DNA of 64,000 nucleotides from Agrococcus jejuensis. Lineage in GTDB: Bacteria; Actinomycetota; Actinomycetes; Actinomycetales; Microbacteriaceae. The DNA is taken from NCBI RefSeq assembly GCF_007679035.1, contig NZ_VEFR01000002.1:661245-725244 (forward strand), written 5' to 3'. Each line of letters opens with the position of its first letter. Position 1 is the first letter of the stretch. The translations under genes and the position numbers were made by a program. The notes beneath the pieces were generated by a model. That model ran no database searches, was not told the origin of the DNA, and was given only the letters and a program-made list of their open reading frames with translations. Below, piece by piece: positions 7,659 through 17,300 of the stretch.

Positions 7659-8482
7659 GATGCGACCACGCTACCGGCGGCGGCCGGTGCGGGCACCGTG
7701 CGGCGCTGCGGCACGAGGTGCGCGAGCCCCACGACGGCGGCGGCGATGAGCGTGATCGCACCGCCCGCCGACACCGACCAGGCGCGCGACACCAGCAGCC
7801 CGGCGACGGCGCACGCGATGCCGATGACGGGCGCGACCCACAGCATCGTCGTCGCCGAGCGCACGAGGCGACGCGCGGCCGCGGCGGGCGCGACGATGAG
7901 GCCGACGGCGAGGATGGCGCCGAGCGCGGGCATGATGGCGACGACGGTCGCGGCGATGAGCGCGAGCGACACCGCCTCCGCCCGAGCGGGCTTGAGACCC
8001 GCGGCGCGGAAGCCCGTCTCGTCGAAGGACGCGAAGAGCAGGTGCCGACCGTAGACGGCGATGACGACGATCGCCACGACGAGCACCGCGGCCGTGAGCC
8101 CGAGGTCAGCCGTCGTCGTCGCGAGGATCGTGCCGGTGAGGAACGAGCCGACGTCGATCGGCACGTGCGCGGCCGTCTCGGCGAACGATCCGACGGCGAA
8201 GCCCGCGGTGAGCATGATGCCGGAGGCGACGGCGGAGCCCTGCGTGGGGATCCGGCCGATGAGCGTCGCGATGAGCACGAGCGCCACGGCGGTCGCGGCG
8301 GCGCCGAGCGGGATCGAGACGCCGAGGATCGCGGCGAGCACCGCGCCGGGGAACGTCGCGTGCGTGAGCGACATCGTGAAGAAGGCGCGGCCGCGCAGCA
8401 CGACGAGCACGCCGACGAGGCCCGCGAGCGCGCCGGCGAGCACCGCCTCGAGCAGCGCACGGGTGAAGTAGTCCAGGCTCAC
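7655..8482 (-). CDS. znuB: Zinc ABC transporter permease (second of two)
   Basis: A 275-residue ABC-3 family permease with about eight hydrophobic helices (LLEAVLAGALAGLVGVLVVLRG..., MPALGAILAVGLIVAPAAAARRLV). It forms the membrane channel that receives Zn2+ from the ZnuA lipoprotein. The start is the GTG at 8480-8482, overlapping the stop of the first permease as GTGA; the longer frame would run into that gene. Two different permease genes suggest a heterodimeric channel. Confidence 0.92.
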   Translation of the reverse strand: MSLDYFTRALLEAVLAGALAGLVGVLVVLRGRAFFTMSLTHATFPGAVLAAILGVSIPLGAAATAVALVLIATLIGRIPTQGSAVASGIMLTAGFAVGSFAETAAHVPIDVGSFLTGTILATTTADLGLTAAVLVVAIVVIAVYGRHLLFASFDETGFRAAGLKPARAEAVSLALIAATVVAIMPALGAILAVGLIVAPAAAARRLVRSATTMLWVAPVIGIACAVAGLLVSRAWSVSAGGAITLIAAAVVGLAHLVPQRRTVPAPAAAGSVVAS

Positions 8483-9333
8483 GCGGCCACCCTCCGCGCC
8501 AGCGCGCCCTCGCGCACGGCGCCGACGGCGAGGGCGACGAGGTAGGCGGCGAGCATCGTGAGCGCGACGATCGACGACGGCGACGCCTGCACCCCCGCGC
8601 TCGACGCCGCGAACGCGACCGACATCCCGAGCCACGACGCGACGGCGGCGATGCCCGTCGCGACGAGGGCGCCGGGCACGACGTGGCGCGTGACGGCACG
8701 GGATGCGGCGGCGGGCACGATGAGCACCGCGAGCACCAGCAGGGTGCCGACGGCGGCGGATGCGGCGACGACGACGAGGGCGACCGCGACGTTGGCGACG
8801 ACGTCGGTGACGCGCACCGGCACGCCCGCGATGCGTGCGGCCTGCTCGTCGAACGCACGCAGCACCTGCCAGCGCCACGTCGCCACGACCCCGGCGGCGG
8901 CGAGCGCGACGATGCCCACCGAGAGTCCGAGCTGCGCATCCGTGACCGTGAGCAGGCTGCCGAAGAAGAACGACTCCATCTGGCCCGCCCACTCCGAGCG
9001 CAGCGACACGAGCACGACGCCGAGCGAGAAGCAGGCCGTGAGCACGATCGCGACGCCCGTCTCGGTGCCCGTGCGGCGCGCGATCGCGACGAGCACGAGC
9101 GCGGCGACCACGGCGGCGACGAGCGCGCCCGGCAGGATGCCGCCCGCGCCCGCGACGATGAAGCCGATCACGAGGCCCGGGAAGACCGCGTGCGTGAGGC
9201 CGTCGGAGGCGAACTCGAGCCTGCGCAGGTTCACGATCGTGCCGACGGTGCCGGCCGCGACGGCGAGCACGAGCAGCAGCACGAGCGGCCGCAGCATGAA
9301 CGGCAGCTGGAAGGGCGTGACGAGGTCGAGCAC
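8479..9333 (-). CDS. znuB: Zinc ABC transporter permease (first of two)
   Basis: A 284-residue ABC-3 family permease (MLDLVTPFQLPFMLRPLVLL..., RRLEFASDGLTHAVFPGLVIG). It has eight to nine predicted membrane helices and the conserved SDGLTHAVFPG segment of metal-ion permeases. The GTG start lies 1 base after the ATPase stop, and it overlaps the next permease by 4 bases. Only modestly similar to its neighbour, it probably pairs with it in a ZnuB1B2C2 complex. Confidence 0.92.
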   Translation of the reverse strand: MLDLVTPFQLPFMLRPLVLLLVLAVAAGTVGTIVNLRRLEFASDGLTHAVFPGLVIGFIVAGAGGILPGALVAAVVAALVLVAIARRTGTETGVAIVLTACFSLGVVLVSLRSEWAGQMESFFFGSLLTVTDAQLGLSVGIVALAAAGVVATWRWQVLRAFDEQAARIAGVPVRVTDVVANVAVALVVVAASAAVGTLLVLAVLIVPAAASRAVTRHVVPGALVATGIAAVASWLGMSVAFAASSAGVQASPSSIVALTMLAAYLVALAVGAVREGALARRVAA

Positions 9334-9334
9334 G

Positions 9335-10132
9335 TCAGCGGGGGTCGTGCTCGTGGGCGTCGTCGTGCTCGCGGTGCTCGGCGTGCCCGTGCTCGACGGC
9401 GTGGTGCTCGGCGGTCGCGAGCGTGTGGCCGTCGATCTCGACGGCGTGGTGCTCGAAGGCCTTGCGCACCTGCTCGAGCGTCAGCACGCACGCCGTGTCG
9501 TCGAACGCGATCTGCTCGCGGTCGATGAGCAGGGTGCGCTCGCACACCGCACGGGCGAGCTCGAGGTCGTGCGTCGTCACGACGAGGCCGACGCCCGCGA
9601 GCTTGAGGCGCTCGATCGCGTCGAGCAGCGACTGCCTGCTGGCGGCGTCGAGGCCGTTGAACGGCTCGTCGAGCAGCAGCAGCGCCGGCTCGCCCGCGAT
9701 CGCGCGCGCGAGGAGCCCGCGACGCTGCTGGCCGCCGGAGAGGTCGCCGAAGCGGGCCTTGCGATGCGCGGTCAGGCGCACGGTCTCGAGCGCCTGCGCC
9801 ACCGCATCCCGGTCGGCGCGACCCGGCCAGCGCAGGCCGAGGCGCGCGGTGCGGCCCTGCATCACGACCTGCTCGAGCGAGATCGGGAACGAGCCGTCCG
9901 TCGTCGTCGACTGCGGCAGCATGCCGATGGCGCCCGCGCCCGTCGGCACCTCGAAGCGGTCGGCGTCGTGCGGCACGAGGCCGAGCAGGCCGTCGAGCAG
10001 CGTCGACTTGCCCGCGCCGTTCGGCCCGACGAGCGCGACGGCCTCGCCCGGCTCGACCGCGAACGTCACGCCGGACAGCACCGTGCGCCCTCCCCTGCGG
10101 AAGGACGCACGATCGATGCTGACGATGCTCAC
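9335..10132 (-). CDS. znuC: Zinc ABC transporter ATP-binding protein with His-rich tail
   Basis: A 265-residue ABC ATPase powering zinc import. Walker A is GPNGAGKST, the signature LSGGQQRRGLLARA, Walker B LLLLDEPFNGLD, and the H-loop TTHDLE. After about residue 225 the usual short end is replaced by a tail of some 38 residues holding about ten histidines amid Asp and Glu (HHAVEHGHAEHREHDD and similar). This should bind Zn2+ on the cytoplasmic side, possibly as a sensor or buffer that gates transport (inference). GTG start immediately after the znuA stop. Confidence 0.95.
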   Translation of the reverse strand: MSIVSIDRASFRRGGRTVLSGVTFAVEPGEAVALVGPNGAGKSTLLDGLLGLVPHDADRFEVPTGAGAIGMLPQSTTTDGSFPISLEQVVMQGRTARLGLRWPGRADRDAVAQALETVRLTAHRKARFGDLSGGQQRRGLLARAIAGEPALLLLDEPFNGLDAASRQSLLDAIERLKLAGVGLVVTTHDLELARAVCERTLLIDREQIAFDDTACVLTLEQVRKAFEHHAVEIDGHTLATAEHHAVEHGHAEHREHDDAHEHDPR

Positions 10133-11215
10133 CTACGCGAGGCTATCCGGCACCGGCAGGGGCTCGACGCCCCACGACTCGACGATGAGGGTCACGTTGT
10201 GGATGACGCTGCCCACGTAGGTCGCGCCGGGCGTGCCCGAGGCACCCAGCGAGTCGGCGTAGAGCGCGTCCTCGCCCGAGTACACCTCGACGTCGGCCTC
10301 CGACGCGATCGTCTCGGCGATCTGCGGGTCGATGCTCGTCTCGGAGAAGACGGCGCGCACGCCGGACTCGCGGATGGCGGCGACGAGGGCGTCGATGTCG
10401 GCGGCGCTGGGCTCGGCGTTGTCGTCGAACGCGGGCATCACCGAGCCGACGATCGTGATGCCGGTCGCCTCGGCGAGGTACGAGAACGTGTCGTGGTTCG
10501 TCACGAGCAGACGCTGCTCGGCCGGCACCTGCTCGATGGAGGCGTGCACCCACTCGTCGAGGGCCTCGAGCTGCGCGACGTAGTCGGCCGTCGACGCCTC
10601 GATCGCGTCGGCGTCCGCCGCGTCGGCGGCCGCGAGCGCCGTGCCGATCGTCTCTGCCATGTGGACGACCTGGTGCGGGTCGCTCCACACGTGGGGGTCG
10701 GTGCCGCCGTGGTCGTGGTCGTCGTGGCCCTCCTCGGCCTCGGCCGACTCGGACGCGGCGGGCTCGGAGGCCTCGGCCGACTCGTCGGCGTGCTCCTCGT
10801 CGGCGTGCTCCTCGCCCTCGGCGCCGTGGTCGTGCGCCTCGCCCTCGTGCAGGTGCACGTCGGCCGACGCATCCACGAGCTCGCCGTCGAAGCCCGAGGC
10901 CTCGATCGTGTCGTCGAGCCACTCCTCGAGGCCCGCGCCGTTGATCACGAGCACGTCGGCGTTCGCGAGGGCCGTGAGCGCCTCGGGCGTCGGGTCGTAC
11001 GAGTGCGCGGACTGGCCGGGCTGCAGCAGCTGCGTGACCTCTGCGTCGTCGCCGACGATCTCGCGCACGACGTCGCCCATCTGGGTCGTCGTCGCGACGA
11101 CCCGCAGCGTGCCGTCGTCGGCGCCCGTGCCGGCCGAGGTCGAGCAGCCGGCGAGCGCGATGACGGATGCGGCGAGGGCCGCGGGCAGCGCGATGCGCGT
11201 GAGGGAGCGAGGCAT
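10133..11215 (-). CDS. znuA: Zinc-binding lipoprotein of the ABC transporter
   Basis: A 360-residue cluster A-I (TroA/ZnuA) substrate-binding protein. The signal peptide ends in the lipobox LAGC (Cys 24), so the mature protein is lipid-anchored outside the membrane. Metal-site histidines appear in QSAHSYDPTPE, TDPHVWSDPHQV and TNHDTFSYLAE. Residues of about 120-175 are a long flexible loop of His, Asp, Glu and Ala (HLHEGEAHDHG..., GHDDHDHGG), typical of high-affinity zinc receptors. It is the first gene of znuA-znuC-znuB-znuB-zur-map and has a Zur box 22-36 bases before its ATG. Confidence 0.96.
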   Translation of the reverse strand: MPRSLTRIALPAALAASVIALAGCSTSAGTGADDGTLRVVATTTQMGDVVREIVGDDAEVTQLLQPGQSAHSYDPTPEALTALANADVLVINGAGLEEWLDDTIEASGFDGELVDASADVHLHEGEAHDHGAEGEEHADEEHADESAEASEPAASESAEAEEGHDDHDHGGTDPHVWSDPHQVVHMAETIGTALAAADAADADAIEASTADYVAQLEALDEWVHASIEQVPAEQRLLVTNHDTFSYLAEATGITIVGSVMPAFDDNAEPSAADIDALVAAIRESGVRAVFSETSIDPQIAETIASEADVEVYSGEDALYADSLGASGTPGATYVGSVIHNVTLIVESWGVEPLPVPDSLA

Positions 11216-11236
11216 GGAGACGACGCTACTCGCGAA

Positions 11237-11251
11237 TGAGAACCGTTGTCA
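11237..11251 (-). promoter_or_regulatory. Zur box in front of znuA
   Basis: TGAGAACCGTTGTCA is a 7-1-7 inverted repeat with a single mismatched pair. It matches the actinobacterial Zur consensus of the form TGAnAAnnnTTnTCA. It is centred 29 bases before the znuA ATG, where it would cover the core promoter. It is the only site of this quality that I found in the window. Confidence 0.85.
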
Positions 11252-11285
11252 AAACGAAGGGGCCCGCGCCGCGGCGACCCCACAG

Positions 11286-11329
11286 GACGAGGCGGGGCTC
11301 GGCCCTCTCGGACCGAGCCCCGCCTCGTC
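11286..11329 (-). terminator. Intrinsic terminator after the giant surface-protein gene
   Basis: GACGAGGCGGGGCTCGG (11286-11302) pairs perfectly over 17 bp with 11313-11329 around a 10-base loop. It begins 9 bases past the stop of the 8.4-kb gene, and should protect the znu promoter from read-through. Confidence 0.85.
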
Positions 11330-11337
11330 GCGTCGGG

Positions 11338-14300
11338 CTACGACCGACGACGGCGCACGAGGAGCGCGCCCGCGAGGAGCAGCAGCAGCGCACCGCCGAG
11401 CAGCGCGAGCGGCAGCTCGACGCCCGTCTGCGGCAGCGGCACGGGCGCCGGAGCGACCACGACCGGCAGCGCGAGCGGGAAGTCCGCCGTCAGCACGGAC
11501 TCGCCGGGACCGACCACGACGGCCAGCTCGGCACCGCCCTGCGTCACCTCGTAGCCCTCGGGCACCGTCGACAGGTCGATGCGCACGACGTACTCGCCGG
11601 GGGCGACGTCCTCGAAGAGGTAGCGGCCGTCGGCATCCGTGACCGTCTCCGCCACGACGCGACCCTGCGCGTCGACGAGGCGCACCGTGACGCCGCCGAT
11701 GCCGGCCTCGCCGGCATCCTGCACGCCGTCGCGGTCCTCGTCGTGGAAGACGGTGTCGCCGACCTCGCCCGTGGGCACGAGGCCGTGCTCGACCGAGCCG
11801 GTGCCGTCGACCGGCACCTGCACGACGACCGCCGCGGGCGTGGAGCCCACGAGGTGGGGCGGCACGGTGTCGAGGTCGACGCGCACCGTCCAGTCGCCAG
11901 CAGGCACGTTCGGCAGCGTCCACGCGCCATCGGCGTCCGTCACGACCGTCAGCTCGATCGGGCCGAGCGGACCCTCCCAGACCACGATCACCGTGACGTC
12001 GGGGATGCCGGGCTCGCCCGCGTCGCGCACGCCGTCGCCGTCCTCGTCGACCCACACGACGCCCGAGAGCATCTGCGTGCCGACGACCGCGAAGTCGACG
12101 TCGTCGCGCGCCTCGCCGGAGCCGACGGGAGCGAAGGCCTCCGTCGCATCGCCGCCGTCGAGGTCGCTCGAGGGAGCCGTGCCGCCCGGCAGGGTCGTCG
12201 CGTCGTAGCCGACGACCACGGGGCCGGCAGGCAGGCCGCCGACGCCGTACTGCCCGAGGGCGTCCGTCTCGACCTCGACGACGAGGTCGTCGTCGGTGCC
12301 GGAGATGCCGTCGACGCCGGGCAGGGTCACGGTGACCGTGACGCCGCCCACGCCGGGCTCGCGCTCGCCCTGCACGCCGTCGCCATCCACGTCGAGCCAG
12401 ATCGTGTCGCCGACGCTCGCGTCGCCCACGAAGCCGAAGTCCTGGCCGAGGTCCTGCTCGCCGGGCTCGAGCTCGACGAGCGAGCCGAGCTCGCCACCGT
12501 CGGGGTCGGCCGAGGCGACGAGGCCCGCGGGGACGCCCGCGAGGGACACCTGGAACGAGCCGGCGGGCAGCCCGCCGACCTCGTAGGAGCCGTCGTCCGC
12601 CACCGTGGTCGTCCACGAGCGGTCGTCCTCGGTGCCCGCGACGCCGTCGGGGCCGGCCCAGACGATCGTCACGACGACGCCCTCGAGACCGGGCTCGCCG
12701 GCGTCGCGGACGCCATCGCCGTCCAGGTCGAGCCACACGAGGTCGCCGATGATGCCGGATCCGGCGTAGCCGAAGTCCTGGTCGAGGCGCTCGAGGCCCG
12801 TCCCGCCGTCGAGCGTCACGATGCTCGAGCCGTCGGGGTCGACCTTGTCGCCCGCGTCGACCGTCGGAGCCAGGCCGGCGGGGATGCCCTCGCCCACCTC
12901 GACCGCGTACGTGCCGGTCGGCAGGCCCGTGAGCAGGTAGCGGCCGTCCGCGTCCGTCGGCAGCGTCGGCAGCACGACGTCGTCGGCCGTGCCGCGCTCA
13001 CCGTCGGGACCGAACCACGTCACCGTGGTCGAGACGCCCACGAGGCGCGGCTCGCCGTCCTCGTCGATGCCGTCCGCGTCGTCGTCCCACCAGATGGTGT
13101 CGCCGAGCGCGCCGGCGCCCTGGTAGCCGAAGTCGAGGTCGAGGCGCTCGCGCACCTCGCCGTCGAGCACGAACCCGGCGATGGAGTCGCCGTCGCCGTC
13201 GGGGTCGGTGACGTTCGTCGCCGTGCCCGTCACGCCGTCCACGACCCGCACGACGTACGCGCCGTCGGGCAGCCCCTCGAAGCGGTACGCGCCGTTCGCA
13301 TCCGTCGTCGTCGTGAACACGAGGTCGTCGCCGCCGGAGGCGCCGTCGCGACCGAGCCAGGTGAGCTCCACCTGCTGCCCGGGCACGCCAGGCTCGCGGT
13401 CGCCCTGCGCGCCGTCGCCGTCGAGGTCGAGCCACACGAGGTCGCCGACGACGCCGGCACCGCGGTAGCCGAAGTCGGCCGTCGTGTGCTCGTCGCCCTC
13501 CTCGAGCACGGCGAGGGAGGCGCCATCGCGGCCACCGTCCTCGTCGAACGTCGCGGCGAGGCCGCCAGGCAGCGTCGATGCGTCGACGCGCACGCGGTAG
13601 TCGCCCGCGGGCAGGTTCGCGAAGCCGTAGGCGCCGTCGGCGTCGGTCGTCGTGGTGAACGTGACGTCGTCGGCCGAGTCGAGGACGCCGTCGACGCCCT
13701 CCCACTCGAGCGCCACGGTCACGCCGCCGAGGCCGTGCTCGGCGTCGCCCTGCTCGCCGTCGCCGTCCTGGTCGAGCCAGACGAGGTCGCCGAGCGAGGC
13801 CGAGCCGCGAACGCCGAAGTCGACGTCGGTGCGGGCGTCGCCGGTGGCGAGGTCGAGCGTGGTCGTGCCGTCGGCGTCCTCGTCGAGGTCGTGCGTCCAC
13901 GTCACGCCCGGAGGCAGCGTCGCCGCGTCGACCGCGATGGTCACGGTGCCGGCGGGGAGGCCCGTGAAGGCGTAGGCGCCGAGGGCGTCGGTCGTCGTCG
14001 TGAGCACGACGTCCTCGAGCCCCTCGCGCACGATCGTGAGCGTGACGGTGACGCCGGCGAGGCCGGGCTCGCCGGAGCCCTGCACGCCGTCGCCGTCGAG
14101 GTCGAGCCACACGAGGTCGCCGACCGAGGCCGAGCCGCGGTAGCCGAAGTCCTGCAGCAGCGAGCCGGCAGCGCCGAGCTCGACGATCGAGACGCCGGGC
14201 GTGCCGGTGCCGTCGAAGTCCGCGGTGGGCGTGACGCCGTCGGGCAGACCCTCGCCGATCGTGACGGTCCAGATGCCCTCGACGACCTCGGTGAAGAGGT

Positions 14301-17300
14301 AGTCGCCGTCGGCGTCGGTCGTCGTGGTGAAGACGAGGCCGTTGGGGCCCGTGGCCGTCACGGTGACGCCCTCGAGACCGGGCTCGGCCGGCCCCTGCAC
14401 GCCGTCGCCGTCGAGGTCGAGCCACACGCGGTCGCCGAGGAGCACGTCGGCGCGGTAGCCGAAGTCGATCGTCGCGAGCGTCTGGCCGGCGCCGAGCGAG
14501 CCGGACGCGACGGAGTCGCCGTCCTCGCCCGCTGCGGCATCCGGGTCGAACGAGTTCGTCACGCCCGCGGGCAGGGCGCCCGTCACGCGCACGACGTAGT
14601 CGCCGGCCGGCAGGTTCGCGAAGCCGTAGATGCCGTCGTCGCCCGTCGTCGTCGTGAACGTCGAGACCTCGCCCGTCCGACCGGTGAAGGTCAGCTCGAC
14701 CGTCACGCCCACGAGTCCGGGCTCGCCGGCGTCCTGCACGCCGTCGCCGTCCTGGTCGAGCCAGATGCGGTCGCCGATCGACCCTGCGCCCGCGAAGCCG
14801 AAGTCCTGGTCGAGGTTCGACGGTGCGGTCGCCGAGAGCGTCGCGCTCGACGTGAGGTCGAGCTCGTCGTTCGAGACGGCCGAGACCTGCTGGTACGACC
14901 CGAGGGAGTCGCCCGGCACCACGCGGACGTCGTAGACGCCCCACGGGAGCGCGCCGAGGCGCCAGCGACCGGCGTCGTCGGTCGTCACGACCTGCACGAC
15001 GGGGGCGCCGGTGCCGTCGGGCCCGAGCCACGTGACCCGCACGTCGACGTCGGGGATGCCGGCCTCGCCGACGTCCTGCACGCCGTCGCGGTCCTGGTCG
15101 AACCAGACGAGGTCGCCGAGCGAGCCGAGGCCGCGGAAGGCGAGGTCGACGTCGCGTCGCGCCTCGTCCTCGCCGAGCGAGCCGATCCAGACGCCGTCGG
15201 CGGCGCCGGACTGACCGGGACCGTCGGAGGTCGGCACGAGGCCGGAGCCTGCGATCGCCTGCGCCGAGCGATCCACCGACACCACGTAGGCGCCGCCGGG
15301 CAGGTGCTCCACGAGGTAGACGCCGTTCGCGTCGGTCGTGACGGTGCGCGACTCGTCGTCGCCACCGCCCAGCACCCCATCGGCGCCGAGGTAGGTCACG
15401 GTCACCGGGACGCCTGCCAGTCGCGGCTCGCCCGCGTCGATCGCGCCGTCGCCATCGACGTCGTACCAGAGCGTGTCGCCGATCGACGCGAGGTCGAGCT
15501 CGACCTCCACGACGTCCTCGCCCGCGTCGTACGCGGGATAGGTGCGCTCGGGCTCTGCCTCGCGCGTCGCCTCGGGCAGGCCGAAGCCGCCGGCTGCCGC
15601 CGTGTTCACGATCTCGGCGCCGTCGACCTCCTGCTCCTCGTCCCAGCCTGCCGGCACGGTGAACGCGTAGGTCAGCGTGACGCTGCCGCCCGCGGGGATG
15701 GGGCCTGCGACGAACCACTCGAGCGAGCCGTCGCTCGGGTCGCCGTCGACGAGGGTCGCGCCGTCGACGCCCGCGATCGCGTACTCGCCGAGCGAGCCGG
15801 CGACGACGACGTCGTCGGTGATGGAGACGTCGTACGCCGGGCTCGTGCCCGTGTTCGACACGACGATCCGGTAGGTCAGCTGCTCTCCGGGCACCGCGCG
15901 GCGCTCGGCGACCCAGGCGTCGCCCCGGGCGACGTCCTTCGCGATCGACAGGACGGGCTCGACGATCGTCGTCTGCGCGCGCGCCGGCTCGGTCACGACG
16001 TCGGACGACGTCGGGACGGTCGTGGGCGTGCCCTGCACCCGATCCTCGAGGTTCGAGCGCACGACGGCCGAGTTCGCCACGACGTCGCCGGACGACAGGT
16101 CGTCGGTGACGTGCGCGGCGTAGACGATGCGCACGACCCGCTCGACGGGCTGGGCCGTCACGTCGCCGATGACGAAGGCGACCTGCCCGTTCGCGCCCTC
16201 GATGGTCGTGACCGGGATCGACGACGACACGAGGCCGTCGAAGGCGATGCCGGCGGGGAGCTGGTCGACGACGGTGACGTCGTACGACTGCGTGCTCGCC
16301 GGGATCGTCACGTCGACCGTGTACGCGAGGCTCTGGCCGATCGTCGCCTGCGGGAGGTCGACCGACTTCGTCAGCGAGATCTGCGGGGCGTTGACCGACA
16401 CGTTGCTGCCGGCGCTCACGGTGGAGCCCGTCTCACGACCGGGCGTGCCCGTCGGCGTCGTCGACGAGGTGACGCTCGCGACGTTGCGCAGCGACGAGCC
16501 GCTCGTCAGCGGGTCGGAGACGACGGCCGGGATGCGCAGGTCGATGCGTTGGCCCGGCTGCACGGTGTCGAAGGTCCACGCGATCGTGCGCGACTCCTGG
16601 TCCCACATGCCGCCGTTCGGCAGCTGCTGGTCCTCGGTGACGGGTGCGCCGTTCGCGTCGGTCGGCGTGATGTCGACCGGCATCTGGTCGACGACGCGCA
16701 CCTGGTGCGCGACCGAGCGGCCGGCAGCGTTGCCCACGCTCACGATGTAGGCGATCGACTCGCCGGGCTGCACGCGCTGCGCGCCGCCCTCGACGACCTT
16801 GGCGATCGTGACCTGCGGCTCGACGATCGTCACGCGCGTCGTGTTGGACGAGACCGTGCCGCCGCCGTTCCACAGCAGCTGTGCCGTGTTCGATCGGTTG
16901 ACGCCGTGCGCGTTGCCCGCGACGTCCGTCACGCGCGCGGAGATGCGGACCTCCAGCACGTCGTCTCCCGAGCCCGCCGCGTTCAGGTAGGGGGCGTCGC
17001 GCGTGATGCTCACGAGCTGACCCGACGTGGTGAGCTGCCAGCCCTGCGGCAGGGCGCCGCCGTTCAGGGTCGCGGTCGGCGCGCCCGTGATCTGCAGCCC
17101 CGTCGGCAGCGTGTCGCGCAGCGAGCCGGCGGGCAGCGTCGTGCCTGCCGGGATCGTCGCGGTGACGACGTACGAGACCGTCTCGCCGATCGTGGCCTGG
17201 TTGGCCGCGGCGTTGCCGGCCTCGGCGATCGAGGTCGTCTGCGACTTCACGACCGTGGGCGCCACGATGCGCACCGTCTCGTCGCTCGTGGTGCCGGGCG

